From Sphingomonas colocasiae (GTDB lineage Bacteria > Pseudomonadota > Alphaproteobacteria > Sphingomonadales > Sphingomonadaceae), in NCBI RefSeq assembly GCF_019880585.1, contig NZ_JAINVV010000004.1, positions 1,054,001-1,118,000 of the forward strand: DNA of 64,000 nt, read 5' to 3'. Both the position numbers and the translations under genes were made by a program. The stretch's first letter is position 1. Each line of letters starts with the position of its first letter. The notes under the pieces were generated by a model. It had not been told where the DNA came from. It worked only from the letters and a program-made list of their open reading frames with translations, and searched no databases. Shown in pieces: positions 24,643 through 33,427 of the stretch.

Positions 24643-26151
24643 ATGGCATCGAGATTGGGCATATTGGCGGCGGCACTGTTGTCGACGGCGGCACCCGCAT
24701 TCGCGCAAGCCGCGCCGGCGGACGACGTTGCCGCCGTCGCACCTGAGGTCGATGCGATCTTCGCGAAATTCCAGGCCGATGCGCATGTGCCGGGCATGGT
24801 CTATGGGATCGTCCGTGATGGTCGGCTGATCCATGTCAAAGGCATCGGTGTTCAGGAGTTGACCGCGAAACGCGGCGTCACCGCCGACAGCCTGTTCCGC
24901 ATCGCATCGATGACCAAGGCGTTCACCGCGCTTTCGATCCTGTCTCTGCGTGATGCCGGCAAGCTGTCGCTCGACGATCTCGCCGAGAAATATGTGCCGG
25001 AGATGCGCGGCTGGACCTATCCTACGAAGGATTCGCCGCGGATCCGGGTGCGGGACCTGTTGCATCATGTCGGGGGGCTCGTGACCGACGATCCCTGGGG
25101 CGATCGCCAGCAGGTGCTGCCGCACGATGAATTCGCCGCGATGATCAAGGCCGGAGTGCCGTTCAGCCGCACCCCGCAAATGCAGCATGAATATTCGAAC
25201 TATGGCTATGCGCTGCTCGGGCGGATCATCGCCAGCGCATCGGGCATGCCCTACCGCGCCTATGTCGAGCGCACGATCCTGAAGCCGCTGGGCATGAATT
25301 CGAGCGGCTTCGAGGTGACCGACGCGCCGGTCGAACGGCGGGCGATCGGCTATCGCTGGGAGAATGAGGCCTGGTCCGAAGAGCCGACGATGAAGGATGG
25401 CGCCTTCAACGCGATGGGCGGGCTTCAGGTCAGCGCCAATGATTATGCCAAATGGGTGGCCTTCCTGCTCTCGGCCTGGCCGCCGCGCGATGATGCCGAC
25501 AATGGCCCGGTCAAGCGCTCCACCGTTCGGGAGATCGCGCAGGGCCTCAACTTCGTTTCGGTCCAGCGCCGTATCGGTTCCAGCGGGGCCGATGCCTGCA
25601 TGGAGGCGACGGGCTATGGCATGGGCTGGCGGGTCGCGCAGGATTGCGACCTGGGCCTCACCATGGCGCATGGCGGCGGCTATCCCGGTTATGGATCGCA
25701 TGTGATGCTGATGCCCGAATATGGCGTGGGGATCTTCGCGCTGTCGAACCGTACCTATGCCGGCCCTTCCGCGCCGGCCTGGGATTCGGCGGTGACGATG
25801 TTCAAGGCCGGCTTGCTCAAGCGGCGTGAGGCGCCGGTCGCGCCCGCGCTCGCGAACCTGTTCGAGGCGTCGCGCGCGGCCTATGCGGCGGGGGATCTCG
25901 CGCCGCTCAAGGGCAGGCTGGCGATGAATTTCCTGCTCGATCGCTCGGCCGAGAACTGGAAGCTGGTCTTCGCGGACCTCAGGAAGCAGGTCGGCGCGTG
26001 CCCGGCGGCCCAGCCGCTGACGCCGACGGGGGCGATGTCCGCAACATTCCGCCTCGATTGCGAGCGCGGCAAGCTGGAAGGCACGCTGCTGCTCGCGCCG
26101 ACCACGCCGCTCACCGTCCAGGCGCTGCGCTACCGGGTCGTGCCGCAATAA
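24643..26151 (+). CDS. Periplasmic serine hydrolase, beta-lactamase/S12 class (3 of 3)
   Basis: A 502-aa protein with a signal peptide ([19 protein letters not shown]), then a penicillin-binding-protein-like fold. Motifs are SMTK (S89-K92, in [17 protein letters not shown]), YSN ([19 protein letters not shown]) and HGG ([14 protein letters not shown]). A C-terminal domain of about 110 residues follows. Its stop overlaps the trmD start by one base (TAATG), with no clear ribosome binding site for trmD. Thus translation of a tRNA-modifying enzyme appears coupled to this accessory gene. Confidence 0.88.
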   Translation: MASRLGILAAALLSTAAPAFAQAAPADDVAAVAPEVDAIFAKFQADAHVPGMVYGIVRDGRLIHVKGIGVQELTAKRGVTADSLFRIASMTKAFTALSILSLRDAGKLSLDDLAEKYVPEMRGWTYPTKDSPRIRVRDLLHHVGGLVTDDPWGDRQQVLPHDEFAAMIKAGVPFSRTPQMQHEYSNYGYALLGRIIASASGMPYRAYVERTILKPLGMNSSGFEVTDAPVERRAIGYRWENEAWSEEPTMKDGAFNAMGGLQVSANDYAKWVAFLLSAWPPRDDADNGPVKRSTVREIAQGLNFVSVQRRIGSSGADACMEATGYGMGWRVAQDCDLGLTMAHGGGYPGYGSHVMLMPEYGVGIFALSNRTYAGPSAPAWDSAVTMFKAGLLKRREAPVAPALANLFEASRAAYAAGDLAPLKGRLAMNFLLDRSAENWKLVFADLRKQVGACPAAQPLTPTGAMSATFRLDCERGKLEGTLLLAPTTPLTVQALRYRVVPQ

Positions 26152-26891
26152 TGGGTTTCGCCTGCCAGATCCTGACGCTGTATCCGGAGATGTTTCCCGG
26201 GCCGCTCGGCGCGTCGATCGCCGGGCGCGCGCTCGCGGAGGGCAAATGGTCGTGCGACACGATCCAGATCCGCGATTTCGCCACCGACAAGCATCGCTCG
26301 GTCGACGATACGCCGGCGGGCGGTGGGGCAGGCATGGTGCTGAAGCCCGATGTGCTCGCGGCCGCCGTCGATCACGCGATCGCGCGCCAGCCCGGCGCGC
26401 CGGTGCTGGCGATGACCCCGCGGGGCCGGCCATTGACTCAGGATCGCGTGCGCTCGCTCGCGGCCGGCCCCGGCGTCACCGTGCTGTGCGGCCGGTTCGA
26501 GGGATTTGACGAGCGCATTTTCGAGGCGCGCCCGATCGAGCCGGTCTCGATCGGCGACTATATCCTCTCGGGTGGGGAAACCGCCGCGATCGTGCTGCTC
26601 GACGCTTGCATTCGCCTGCTTCCCGGCGTAATGGGCGCCGCTTCAAGCGGAGATGACGAGAGCTTCGAAACGGGGCTGCTCGAATATCCGCATTATACCC
26701 GACCTGTCGAATGGGAGGGGCGCACGATCCCCGAAGTGCTGCGATCGGGGGATCATGCGAAGATCGCCGCCTGGCGTAAAGCGCAGGCGGAGAACGATAC
26801 ACGGCTAAGGCGGCCGGACCTTTGGGAGCGCCACGGTGGCGCTCGGGTCGGGTCGCCCTCTGGTGCGCAGCGAGAGAAGAAGGACAGATGA
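26151..26891 (+). CDS. trmD: tRNA (guanine37-N1)-methyltransferase TrmD
   Basis: A 246-aa SPOUT methyltransferase that makes m1G37 and prevents frameshifting. The start ATG 26151 gives the family N-terminus ([16 protein letters not shown]). Conserved parts are [44 protein letters not shown] and [20 protein letters not shown] followed by DH. The overlap with the preceding hydrolase stop (TAATG) and the distance from rimM mark a rearranged locus. rplS follows after one base. Confidence 0.95.
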   Translation: MGFACQILTLYPEMFPGPLGASIAGRALAEGKWSCDTIQIRDFATDKHRSVDDTPAGGGAGMVLKPDVLAAAVDHAIARQPGAPVLAMTPRGRPLTQDRVRSLAAGPGVTVLCGRFEGFDERIFEARPIEPVSIGDYILSGGETAAIVLLDACIRLLPGVMGAASSGDDESFETGLLEYPHYTRPVEWEGRTIPEVLRSGDHAKIAAWRKAQAENDTRLRRPDLWERHGGARVGSPSGAQREKKDR

Positions 26892-26892
26892 G

Positions 26893-27276
26893 ATGAACCT
26901 CATCCAGACGCTCGAAGCCGAGCAGATCGCCAAGTTCAACGAAGCCAAGTCGATTCCCGATTTCCGCCCCGGCGACACGCTGAAGGTCGGCGTGAAGGTC
27001 GTCGAAGGCGAGCGCACCCGCGTGCAGAGCTATGAGGGCGTCTGCATCGCCCGCGCCAGCAAGGGCATGGGCTCGTCGTTCACCGTCCGCAAGATCTCGT
27101 TCGGCGAGGGCGTCGAGCGCGTCTTCCCGCTCTATTCGCCCAACATCGATTCGATCGAAGTGGTGCGCAAGGGCGCCGTTCGTCGCGCAAAACTCTATTA
27201 TCTGCGTGGCCGCACCGGCAAGTCGGCGCGTATCGCGGAGCGCCGCGACCCCCGTCAGGACGCTGCAAAGGCCTGA
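26893..27276 (+). CDS. rplS: Ribosomal protein L19
   Basis: A 127-aa bL19 protein at the 30S-50S interface. Start ATG 26893 gives [20 protein letters not shown]. Conserved segments are [20 protein letters not shown], the [11 protein letters not shown] motif and [20 protein letters not shown]. It follows trmD as in the standard gene order and is closed by a strong terminator at 27310-27347. Confidence 0.97.
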   Translation: MNLIQTLEAEQIAKFNEAKSIPDFRPGDTLKVGVKVVEGERTRVQSYEGVCIARASKGMGSSFTVRKISFGEGVERVFPLYSPNIDSIEVVRKGAVRRAKLYYLRGRTGKSARIAERRDPRQDAAKA

Positions 27277-27309
27277 TCGGCTTTCGCGCCTTGCGAATGA
27301 CAGTTATCG

Positions 27310-27347
27310 AACGGGCGTCGGCGCAAGCCGGCGCCCGTTTGCTTTTT
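27310..27347 (+). terminator. Rho-independent terminator after rplS
   Basis: 13-bp arms (27310-27322 and 27327-27339) with one G-T wobble and a GCAA loop, followed by TTGCTTTTT. It isolates the ribosomal genes from the downstream peptidase. Confidence 0.87.
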
Positions 27348-27358
27348 CGGAGTTCCGG

Positions 27359-29596
27359 ATGCTCAAAGCCTTGCTGTTGTCGACCATGCTGGCCGCTGCC
27401 GTGACCGTGCCTGCCGCCGCCCAGGGTGAGGGGCAGACGGGGGCGGCGGCGCAATCGCCCCGGCTGACGCTCAAGCGCATCTACGGCAATCCCGCGCTGG
27501 CCGGCCCGGCGCCGCGCGCACTGCGGCTGTCGCCCGATGGCAAATGGCTGACATCGTTGCGCAACCGCGCCGACGAGAAGGAACGCTACGACCTCTGGGC
27601 GGTCGACACCGCAACGGGCGCGGAGCGCATGCTGATCGATTCGGCGAAGCTTGGCAGCGGCGCGGCGCTGAGCGAGGCGGAGAAGATGCAGCGCGAGCGC
27701 GCGCGCATCGCCGATTTCAAGGGCATCGTCAGCTATGACTGGAGCCCGGACGCGCGCTCGATCCTCGTGCCGCTCGATGGCGATCTCTATCTCGCCGGGC
27801 TCGACGGCGGCATGCGCCGGCTGACCGACACCGCGACCAGCGAACTCGACGGCACGGTCAGCCCCCGTGGCGGCTTCGTGTCGTTCGTGCGCGATCAGAA
27901 TCTTTTCGTCCATGATCTCGCGACGGGCGCCGAGCGCCAGCTCACCAAGGATGGCGGCGGCACGCTCTCCTGGGGCGTCGCCGAGTTCGTCGCGCAGGAG
28001 GAGATGGATCGCCGGCGCGGCCATTGGTGGTCGCCGGACGACAGCCATGTCGCGGTGGCGCGCGTCGATGAAAGCGCCGTCGAAGTCGTCACGCGCGCCG
28101 CGATCGGCGCCGACGGCACGAAGGTCTATGAACAGCGCTACCCCAAGGCGGGTACGTCCAACGCAAAGGTCGATCTTTATGTGATGCGCGCCGACGGGTC
28201 GGATGCGGTCAAGCTCGATCTCGACGATGATCCCGATTATTATCTCGCCCGCGTCGATTGGGCGCCCGACGGCAAGTCGCTCTATATCCAGTGGCAGAAC
28301 CGCGCACAGACCAAGCTCTATCTGCTCAAGGCCGATATCGCGACGCGCAAGATCGTGCCCGTGATCGAGGAAGAGGCGAAGACTTGGCTCAACCTGCACG
28401 AGGATTTCCGCGCGCTGCGCGACGGCAGCCTGATCTGGGCGTCGGAACGCGACGGCTACAAGCATCTTTATCGCTGGGAAAAGGGCAATCTCACCCAGCT
28501 CACCAAGGGGCCATGGGTGGTCCAGAAACTGGTGGGTGTCGATCAGGCGAAGCGCCGGCTCTATTACACCGCCAATCCCGATACGCCGACCGAATGGCAG
28601 CTCTACGCGCTCGATTATGCGAAGCCCGGCGCGAAGCCGGTCAAGCTGACCGAAGCGGGCTTCGACAACGACGCGGCGATGGACCGGTCCGCCAGCCGCT
28701 TCATCGTCACGCGATCGAACCAGGGGCAGCCGCCCCAGACCTATCTTGCCGACAGCAACGGCAAGCGGCTGCAATGGATCGAGCAGAACGCGGTGGCGGG
28801 CGAGCACCCCTATGCGCCCTATATGGCCGCCCATGTGGTGCCCAGCTACGGTACGCTGAAGGCCGAGGATGGCACGACGCTCCATTATGAACTGCGCACG
28901 CCCAGGCTGGAGCCCGGCAAGCGCTATCCCGTGATCCTGCAGGTCTATGGCGGCCCCAATGGCGGGCGGCAGGTGGCCAATGTGTGGGAAGGGGGCCTGC
29001 CGCAATATTGGGTGCAGCAGGGCTGGATCGTCTTCTCGATCGACAATCGCGGCACCCCCGATCGCGGCAAGGCGTTCGAGGACCATATCTACCATCATAT
29101 GGGCAATGTGGAGGTGGCCGATCAGTTGAAGGGCGTCGACTGGCTGAAGGCGCAGGGTTTTGTCGATCCGAAGCGGATTGTCGTCAATGGCTGGTCCTAT
29201 GGCGGCTATATGGTGCTCAAGCTGCTTGAAAAGGCGCCGGGCGTGTTCGCGGCGGGCGTGTCGGGCGCGCCGGTCACGCGCTGGGAATTGTACGATACCC
29301 ATTATACCGAACGTTATCTCGGCAATCCGGCCAAGGATGCGAAACCCTACCAGATCTCCGACGCGATCGCCGATGCCGGCAAGATCCGCGATCCGCTGCT
29401 GCTGATCCACGGCATGTCCGACGACAATGTCGTGTTCGACAATTCCACCGCGCTGATGGCGAAGCTCCAGCAGGAAGCGATCCCGTTCGAAACCATGGTC
29501 TATCCGGGGCAGGGGCATCGCGTCGCCGGGCCAGGGATCAGCGAGCATCTGTACGGGACGATCGAGAAATTCCTCGCGCGGCACGTCGCCGAATAA
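27359..29596 (+). CDS. Dipeptidyl peptidase IV-type S9 serine peptidase
   Basis: 745 aa from ATG 27359 with a signal peptide (LKALLLSTMLAAAVTVPAAA). It removes N-terminal X-Pro or X-Ala dipeptides from peptides, in the periplasm. An N-terminal beta-propeller contains the substrate-anchoring Glu motif (FVAQEEMDRRRGHWWSPDD). The C-terminal alpha/beta hydrolase domain has the nucleophile in GWSYGGY (about Ser613), Asp in GMSDDNVVFDN and His in GQGHRVAGPG. A short hairpin follows its stop. It may help process peptides in concert with the M2 peptidase at 36609. Confidence 0.94.
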   Translation: MLKALLLSTMLAAAVTVPAAAQGEGQTGAAAQSPRLTLKRIYGNPALAGPAPRALRLSPDGKWLTSLRNRADEKERYDLWAVDTATGAERMLIDSAKLGSGAALSEAEKMQRERARIADFKGIVSYDWSPDARSILVPLDGDLYLAGLDGGMRRLTDTATSELDGTVSPRGGFVSFVRDQNLFVHDLATGAERQLTKDGGGTLSWGVAEFVAQEEMDRRRGHWWSPDDSHVAVARVDESAVEVVTRAAIGADGTKVYEQRYPKAGTSNAKVDLYVMRADGSDAVKLDLDDDPDYYLARVDWAPDGKSLYIQWQNRAQTKLYLLKADIATRKIVPVIEEEAKTWLNLHEDFRALRDGSLIWASERDGYKHLYRWEKGNLTQLTKGPWVVQKLVGVDQAKRRLYYTANPDTPTEWQLYALDYAKPGAKPVKLTEAGFDNDAAMDRSASRFIVTRSNQGQPPQTYLADSNGKRLQWIEQNAVAGEHPYAPYMAAHVVPSYGTLKAEDGTTLHYELRTPRLEPGKRYPVILQVYGGPNGGRQVANVWEGGLPQYWVQQGWIVFSIDNRGTPDRGKAFEDHIYHHMGNVEVADQLKGVDWLKAQGFVDPKRIVVNGWSYGGYMVLKLLEKAPGVFAAGVSGAPVTRWELYDTHYTERYLGNPAKDAKPYQISDAIADAGKIRDPLLLIHGMSDDNVVFDNSTALMAKLQQEAIPFETMVYPGQGHRVAGPGISEHLYGTIEKFLARHVAE

Positions 29597-29616
29597 CCTG
29601 CCGTCCGCCAGGCAGG
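29597..29616 (+). terminator. Weak hairpin after the dipeptidyl peptidase gene
   Basis: CCTGCC (29597-29602) pairs with GGCAGG (29611-29616), directly after the stop. No T tract, so it is uncertain as a terminator. Confidence 0.3.
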
Positions 29617-29689
29617 ATTCGCCGAAATCCTGATGCGGGTTACGCCATGTTAAGAGCATGGTGGCAGACGGGCTTGGCGAGTTGGAAGC

Positions 29690-30688
29690 ATGTTTGACGC
29701 AAAACTGGTTGATGAACCCGCACGTGTCGCCGCGTTGAGGCGCTATGACGTGCTCGATACGCCGGCCGAGGCGCCGTTCGACAAGATCACGAATCTTGTC
29801 CGGACCGTGCTGGGCGTGCCGATGTCCGCCGTGTCGCTGATCGACAGCGACCGGCAATGGCTGAAATCCCATCCCGGCCTGGACGGCAACGAAACCTCCC
29901 GCGATGTCGCCTTTTGCGATTATACGATCCGCGCGCGCGAGCCGCTGGTGGTGAACGACGCATCGACCGATGCGCGGTTTCGGGACAATCCGCACGTCGT
30001 CGGCGATCCCAATATCCTGAGCTATGCCGGCGTGCCGCTGGAAACGCCCGATGGCTACAATATCGGTTCGCTCTGTGCGATCGATACCTGCCGGCGCGAG
30101 TTCGACGCCGCCCATATCGAGATATTGAAGGGGCTGGCCGCCCTGGTGGTCGACCAGCTCGAACTGCGCCGCATCGCCGAGCGCGATCATCTGAGCGGCG
30201 CGCTGACCCGCCGCGCCTTCGTGGCCGAACTCGACAAGGCGATCTCGCTCAACATCCGCCATGGCCGTCCGTCGGCCCTGGTTCTGCTCGACATCGATCA
30301 TTTCAAGTCGATCAACGACAGCCATGGTCATCCCGTCGGCGATCTTGCGATCCGCGCGGTGGCGGATTGCTTCGCGCGGATGAAGCGCCCAGCTGACGCC
30401 TTCGGGCGCGTTGGCGGGGAAGAGTTCGCGCTGCTGTTGCCCGAGATCGGCGAGGATGACGCGTTGATCGCGGCCGAACGCTATCGCTCCGCCATCGCGG
30501 ATATCCGCATCGATCACGATCCGCCGTTCGGGATCACCGCGAGCTTCGGTGTCGCCGCCCTGTCGGACGAGCGGGCGAACAGCGAGATCTGGCTCGCAGA
30601 TGCCGACGCCGCGCTCTACGACGCGAAAAGGTCGGGCCGGAACTGCGTTCGCCGCGCCGTTCCGGCGCCGCGAACCATCGCCGCCTGA
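29690..30688 (+). CDS. GAF-GGDEF diguanylate cyclase
   Basis: A 332-aa soluble protein. The N-terminal GAF-type sensor domain (about residues 20-160) has DTPAEAPFDKITNLVRTVLG, DRQWLKSHPGL and SYAGVPLETPDGYNIGSLCA. The C-terminal GGDEF domain carries the active-site variant GRVGGEEFALLLPE. An RxxD inhibitory site sits five residues before it (RPAD-AFGRV). All catalytic features of a feedback-inhibited c-di-GMP synthase are present. The GAF ligand is unknown. Probably monocistronic. Confidence 0.92.
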   Translation: MFDAKLVDEPARVAALRRYDVLDTPAEAPFDKITNLVRTVLGVPMSAVSLIDSDRQWLKSHPGLDGNETSRDVAFCDYTIRAREPLVVNDASTDARFRDNPHVVGDPNILSYAGVPLETPDGYNIGSLCAIDTCRREFDAAHIEILKGLAALVVDQLELRRIAERDHLSGALTRRAFVAELDKAISLNIRHGRPSALVLLDIDHFKSINDSHGHPVGDLAIRAVADCFARMKRPADAFGRVGGEEFALLLPEIGEDDALIAAERYRSAIADIRIDHDPPFGITASFGVAALSDERANSEIWLADADAALYDAKRSGRNCVRRAVPAPRTIAA

Positions 30689-30772
30689 ACCGACCGGCCG
30701 GGCGCATAAAGCGCTTCCACCGCGCTCGATCACGCTCTAGAGCGCAGGCCTTCCAACGAGGAGTGCGTTGAA

Positions 30773-31801
30773 ATGGGCTACCGGGTGGTGGTTGCCGGCG
30801 CGACCGGCAATGTCGGGCGCGAAGTGCTGAACATTCTGGCGGAGCGCGAATTCCCGGCCGACGAGGTCGCGGCCGTGGCATCCGCGCGCAGCCAGGGCGA
30901 CCAGATCGAGTTCGGCGAGACCGGCCGGATGCTCAAGGTCCAGAATATCGAGCACTTCGACTGGACGGGCTGGGACATGGCGATCTTCGCGATCGGTTCC
31001 GAAGCCACGAAGAAATATGCGCCCATCGCGGCGGCGGCCGGTTGCACGGTGATCGACAATTCGTCGCTTTACCGCATGGATCCCGATGTGCCGCTGATCG
31101 TGCCCGAAGTGAATCCGGAAGCGATCGACGGCTATCGGAAAAAGAATATCGTCGCGAACCCCAATTGCTCGACCGCGCAGATGGTGGTGGCGCTCAAGCC
31201 GCTGCACGATGCCGCGAAGATCAAGCGCGTCGTCGTCGCGACCTATCAGTCGGTCTCGGGCGCAGGCAAGGCGGGCATGGACGAACTGTTCGAGCAGAGC
31301 CGCAACATCTTCGTCGGCGATTCCGCCGAACCGAAGAAGTTCACCAAGCAGATCGCCTTCAACGTGATCCCGCATATCGACAGCTTCCTGGATGACGGCT
31401 TCACCAAGGAAGAATGGAAGATGGTGGTCGAAACCAAGAAGATCCTCGACCCCAAGATCAAGGTGGTGGCGACCTGCGTGCGCGTGCCGGTGTTCGTCGG
31501 GCATAGCGAGGCGATCGCGATCGAATTCGAGGACGAGATCTCGGCCAAGCAGGCCCAGTCGATCCTGCGCGAGGCGCCCGGCGTGATGCTCGTCGACAAG
31601 CGCGAGGACGGCGGCTACGTCACCCCCGTCGAATGCGTCGGCGATTACGCGACCTTCGTCAGCCGCGTCCGCGAGGATCCGACCGTCGACAACGGATTGG
31701 TGCTCTGGTGCGTTTCGGACAATCTGCGCAAGGGCGCCGCGCTCAACGCGGTGCAGATCGCGGAATTGCTGGGCCGCCGTCACCTGAAGAAGGCGGCCTG
31801 A
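30773..31801 (+). CDS. asd: Aspartate-semialdehyde dehydrogenase
   Basis: A 342-aa NADP enzyme reducing aspartyl phosphate to aspartate semialdehyde, the branch point to lysine/DAP, threonine and methionine. It has the nucleotide-binding start VVVAGATGNVGREVLNILAE, the catalytic Cys in NPNCSTAQMVVALKPLHD and the SVSGAGKAG loop. The length is normal. Start ATG 30773 follows GAGGAG. Supplies the pathway in which dapF acts. Confidence 0.96.
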   Translation: MGYRVVVAGATGNVGREVLNILAEREFPADEVAAVASARSQGDQIEFGETGRMLKVQNIEHFDWTGWDMAIFAIGSEATKKYAPIAAAAGCTVIDNSSLYRMDPDVPLIVPEVNPEAIDGYRKKNIVANPNCSTAQMVVALKPLHDAAKIKRVVVATYQSVSGAGKAGMDELFEQSRNIFVGDSAEPKKFTKQIAFNVIPHIDSFLDDGFTKEEWKMVVETKKILDPKIKVVATCVRVPVFVGHSEAIAIEFEDEISAKQAQSILREAPGVMLVDKREDGGYVTPVECVGDYATFVSRVREDPTVDNGLVLWCVSDNLRKGAALNAVQIAELLGRRHLKKAA

Positions 31802-31802
31802 C

Positions 31803-31837
31803 AGAGTGGTTCCGAGGCAGGTGGATTCGCCTGCCGG
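31803..31837 (+). repeat. CTAGAG-type intergenic repeat, copy near asd
   Basis: AGAGTGGTTCC-G-AGGCAGG followed by TGGATTCGCCTG. Aligns with the copy at 48143-48177 at most positions. Directly follows the asd stop codon. Confidence 0.55.
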
Positions 31838-31873
31838 CTCGGGCACCACGACAAACCGGAACGCCCCCTGAAA

Positions 31874-31893
31874 AGGCCGGTGGTCGCCGGCCT
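31874..31893. terminator. Hairpin shared by the asd and emrB ends
   Basis: AGGCCGG (31874-31880) pairs with CCGGCCT (31887-31893) around a 6-base loop. Read on the minus strand the stem is followed by TTTT, fitting a terminator for the emrB transcript. The emrB stop codon (31892-31894) lies within the stem. Confidence 0.6.
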
Positions 31894-33427
31894 ATTCGGC
31901 GATCACGGCCTCCAGCTTGCCCTTGGGTTTCTGGAGCAGCAGCACCATCGGGATCACCGCGATCGAGATGATCGCCATCAGGTGGAAATCGTCGAGATAG
32001 GCGATCATCGCCGCCTGACGGTTCACTTCCGCGTTGAGCATGCCGAATACCCCGTCCGAAACGACGCCGAAGCGGCTGAGCGCGCTCAGATCGAGCGATG
32101 GCACCACGCCGGCGGTCACATGCTGCGACAGATCGGCGTGGCTGGTCTGGGTGTTGCGCGCCAGCAGCACCGTCACCATCGAGATGCCGGCCGACTGGCC
32201 GATATTGCGCATCAGGTTGAGCAGGCTGGCGCCATCGGTCCGGTAATGCGCGCTCAGCGTCGCGAAGGCGAGCGAGTTGAGCGGCATGAAGATCAGGCCC
32301 ATGCCCAGGCCCTGGATGAAGCCCGAGGTGACCACCGGCCAATAATCCATGTCGAGCGACCAGCGCGACATCTGGAACAGCGATATGCCGAAGATCACGA
32401 AACCCACGGAGACGACAAGTCGCGTATCGACCCGGCCCATCAGCTGGCCTGCCAGCCACATCGTCACCAGCACGCCCAGCCCGCGCGGCGCCATCATCAT
32501 GCCGGTGTCGATTACCGGATAACCGAACAATTGCTGCAGCATTGACGGGAGCAGCGCCATCGGCGCCATGGTCGACATGCCGATGACGATCATGAAGATC
32601 ATGCCCATCACCAGATTGCGGTTGCGGAAGATATGCCGGTCGAACAGCGGTGCCTTGGCGGTCGCGAGGTGGACGATGCCGATCCAGAGCGCCGCCAGCG
32701 CGATCCCGCCTTCGATGATGATCTCCCAGCTCGCGAACCAGTCTTCCTGCTGGCCGCGATCGAGCATCAACTGGAAGGCGGCGACCGCGATCGAGATCAT
32801 CGCGAAGCCCAATATGTCGAAGGATCGGGTCTGTTTCGGGCGCGAGGGCAATAGGGCCCAGAGGATGCCGAGCGTCAGCAGGCCGACGGGCACGTTGACG
32901 TAGAACACCCAGCGCCAATTGTAATTCTCGGTCAGCCAGCCGCCGAGCACCGGGCCCATGATCGGCCCGATCATCACGCCCATGCCCCAGACCGCCATGG
33001 CCTTGGCCTGGCGTTCGGGCGGATTGATGTCGAGCATGGCGGTCTGCGACAGCGGGTTTATGAATGCCGCGGCGATGCCCTGCATGACGCGGAAGACCAC
33101 CATCTCCTCCAGGCTGACGGCGATGCCGCACAGCATGGACGCGATGATGAAACTCGCGACCGCGAACAGGAACAGGTTGCGCGATCCGAAGCGGCCGGAG
33201 AGCCAGCCCGTGGCCGGGATCGCGATCGCCGAGGCGACGATATAGCTGGTCAGCACCCAGGTGACGCTGTCCATCGTCGCACCCAGGCTGGTCTGCATGT
33301 GCGGCAGCGCCACGTTGGCGATCGTCGTGTCCAGGATCTGCATGATCATGGCACCCATGATGCCGACGGTCAGCAGCCCGCGATGCTTGACGGCAAGCAT
33401 CGGCTGGCCGGGCACGGGATCAGTCAC
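31892..33427 (-). CDS. emrB: DHA2 family multidrug efflux permease (EmrB type)
   Basis: A 511-aa, 14-helix major facilitator protein. Motif A/C-like segments are IANVALPHMQTSLGATMDSV, WLSGRFGSRNLFLFAVASFI and MGVMIGPIMGPVLGGWLTEN followed by YNWRWVFYVNVPVG, characteristic of EmrB/QacA transporters. It exports hydrophobic drugs or uncouplers by proton antiport, working with the EmrA-like adaptor encoded just upstream. The start overlaps the emrA stop by eight bases. It is probably repressed by the MarR protein of the same operon. Confidence 0.92.
   Translation of the reverse strand: MTDPVPGQPMLAVKHRGLLTVGIMGAMIMQILDTTIANVALPHMQTSLGATMDSVTWVLTSYIVASAIAIPATGWLSGRFGSRNLFLFAVASFIIASMLCGIAVSLEEMVVFRVMQGIAAAFINPLSQTAMLDINPPERQAKAMAVWGMGVMIGPIMGPVLGGWLTENYNWRWVFYVNVPVGLLTLGILWALLPSRPKQTRSFDILGFAMISIAVAAFQLMLDRGQQEDWFASWEIIIEGGIALAALWIGIVHLATAKAPLFDRHIFRNRNLVMGMIFMIVIGMSTMAPMALLPSMLQQLFGYPVIDTGMMMAPRGLGVLVTMWLAGQLMGRVDTRLVVSVGFVIFGISLFQMSRWSLDMDYWPVVTSGFIQGLGMGLIFMPLNSLAFATLSAHYRTDGASLLNLMRNIGQSAGISMVTVLLARNTQTSHADLSQHVTAGVVPSLDLSALSRFGVVSDGVFGMLNAEVNRQAAMIAYLDDFHLMAIISIAVIPMVLLLQKPKGKLEAVIAE

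Noticed and set aside
27080-30733. A 1217-codon open frame on the minus strand
   Set aside because: It lies opposite the dipeptidyl peptidase and GAF-GGDEF genes, which have full catalytic motifs; long antisense frames are common in GC-rich DNA. No domain is recognisable in it.
30689-30772. A riboswitch upstream of asd
   Set aside because: Only 84 bases are available and no lysine-riboswitch-like stems are visible; the CTCTAGAG palindrome belongs to the dispersed repeats.
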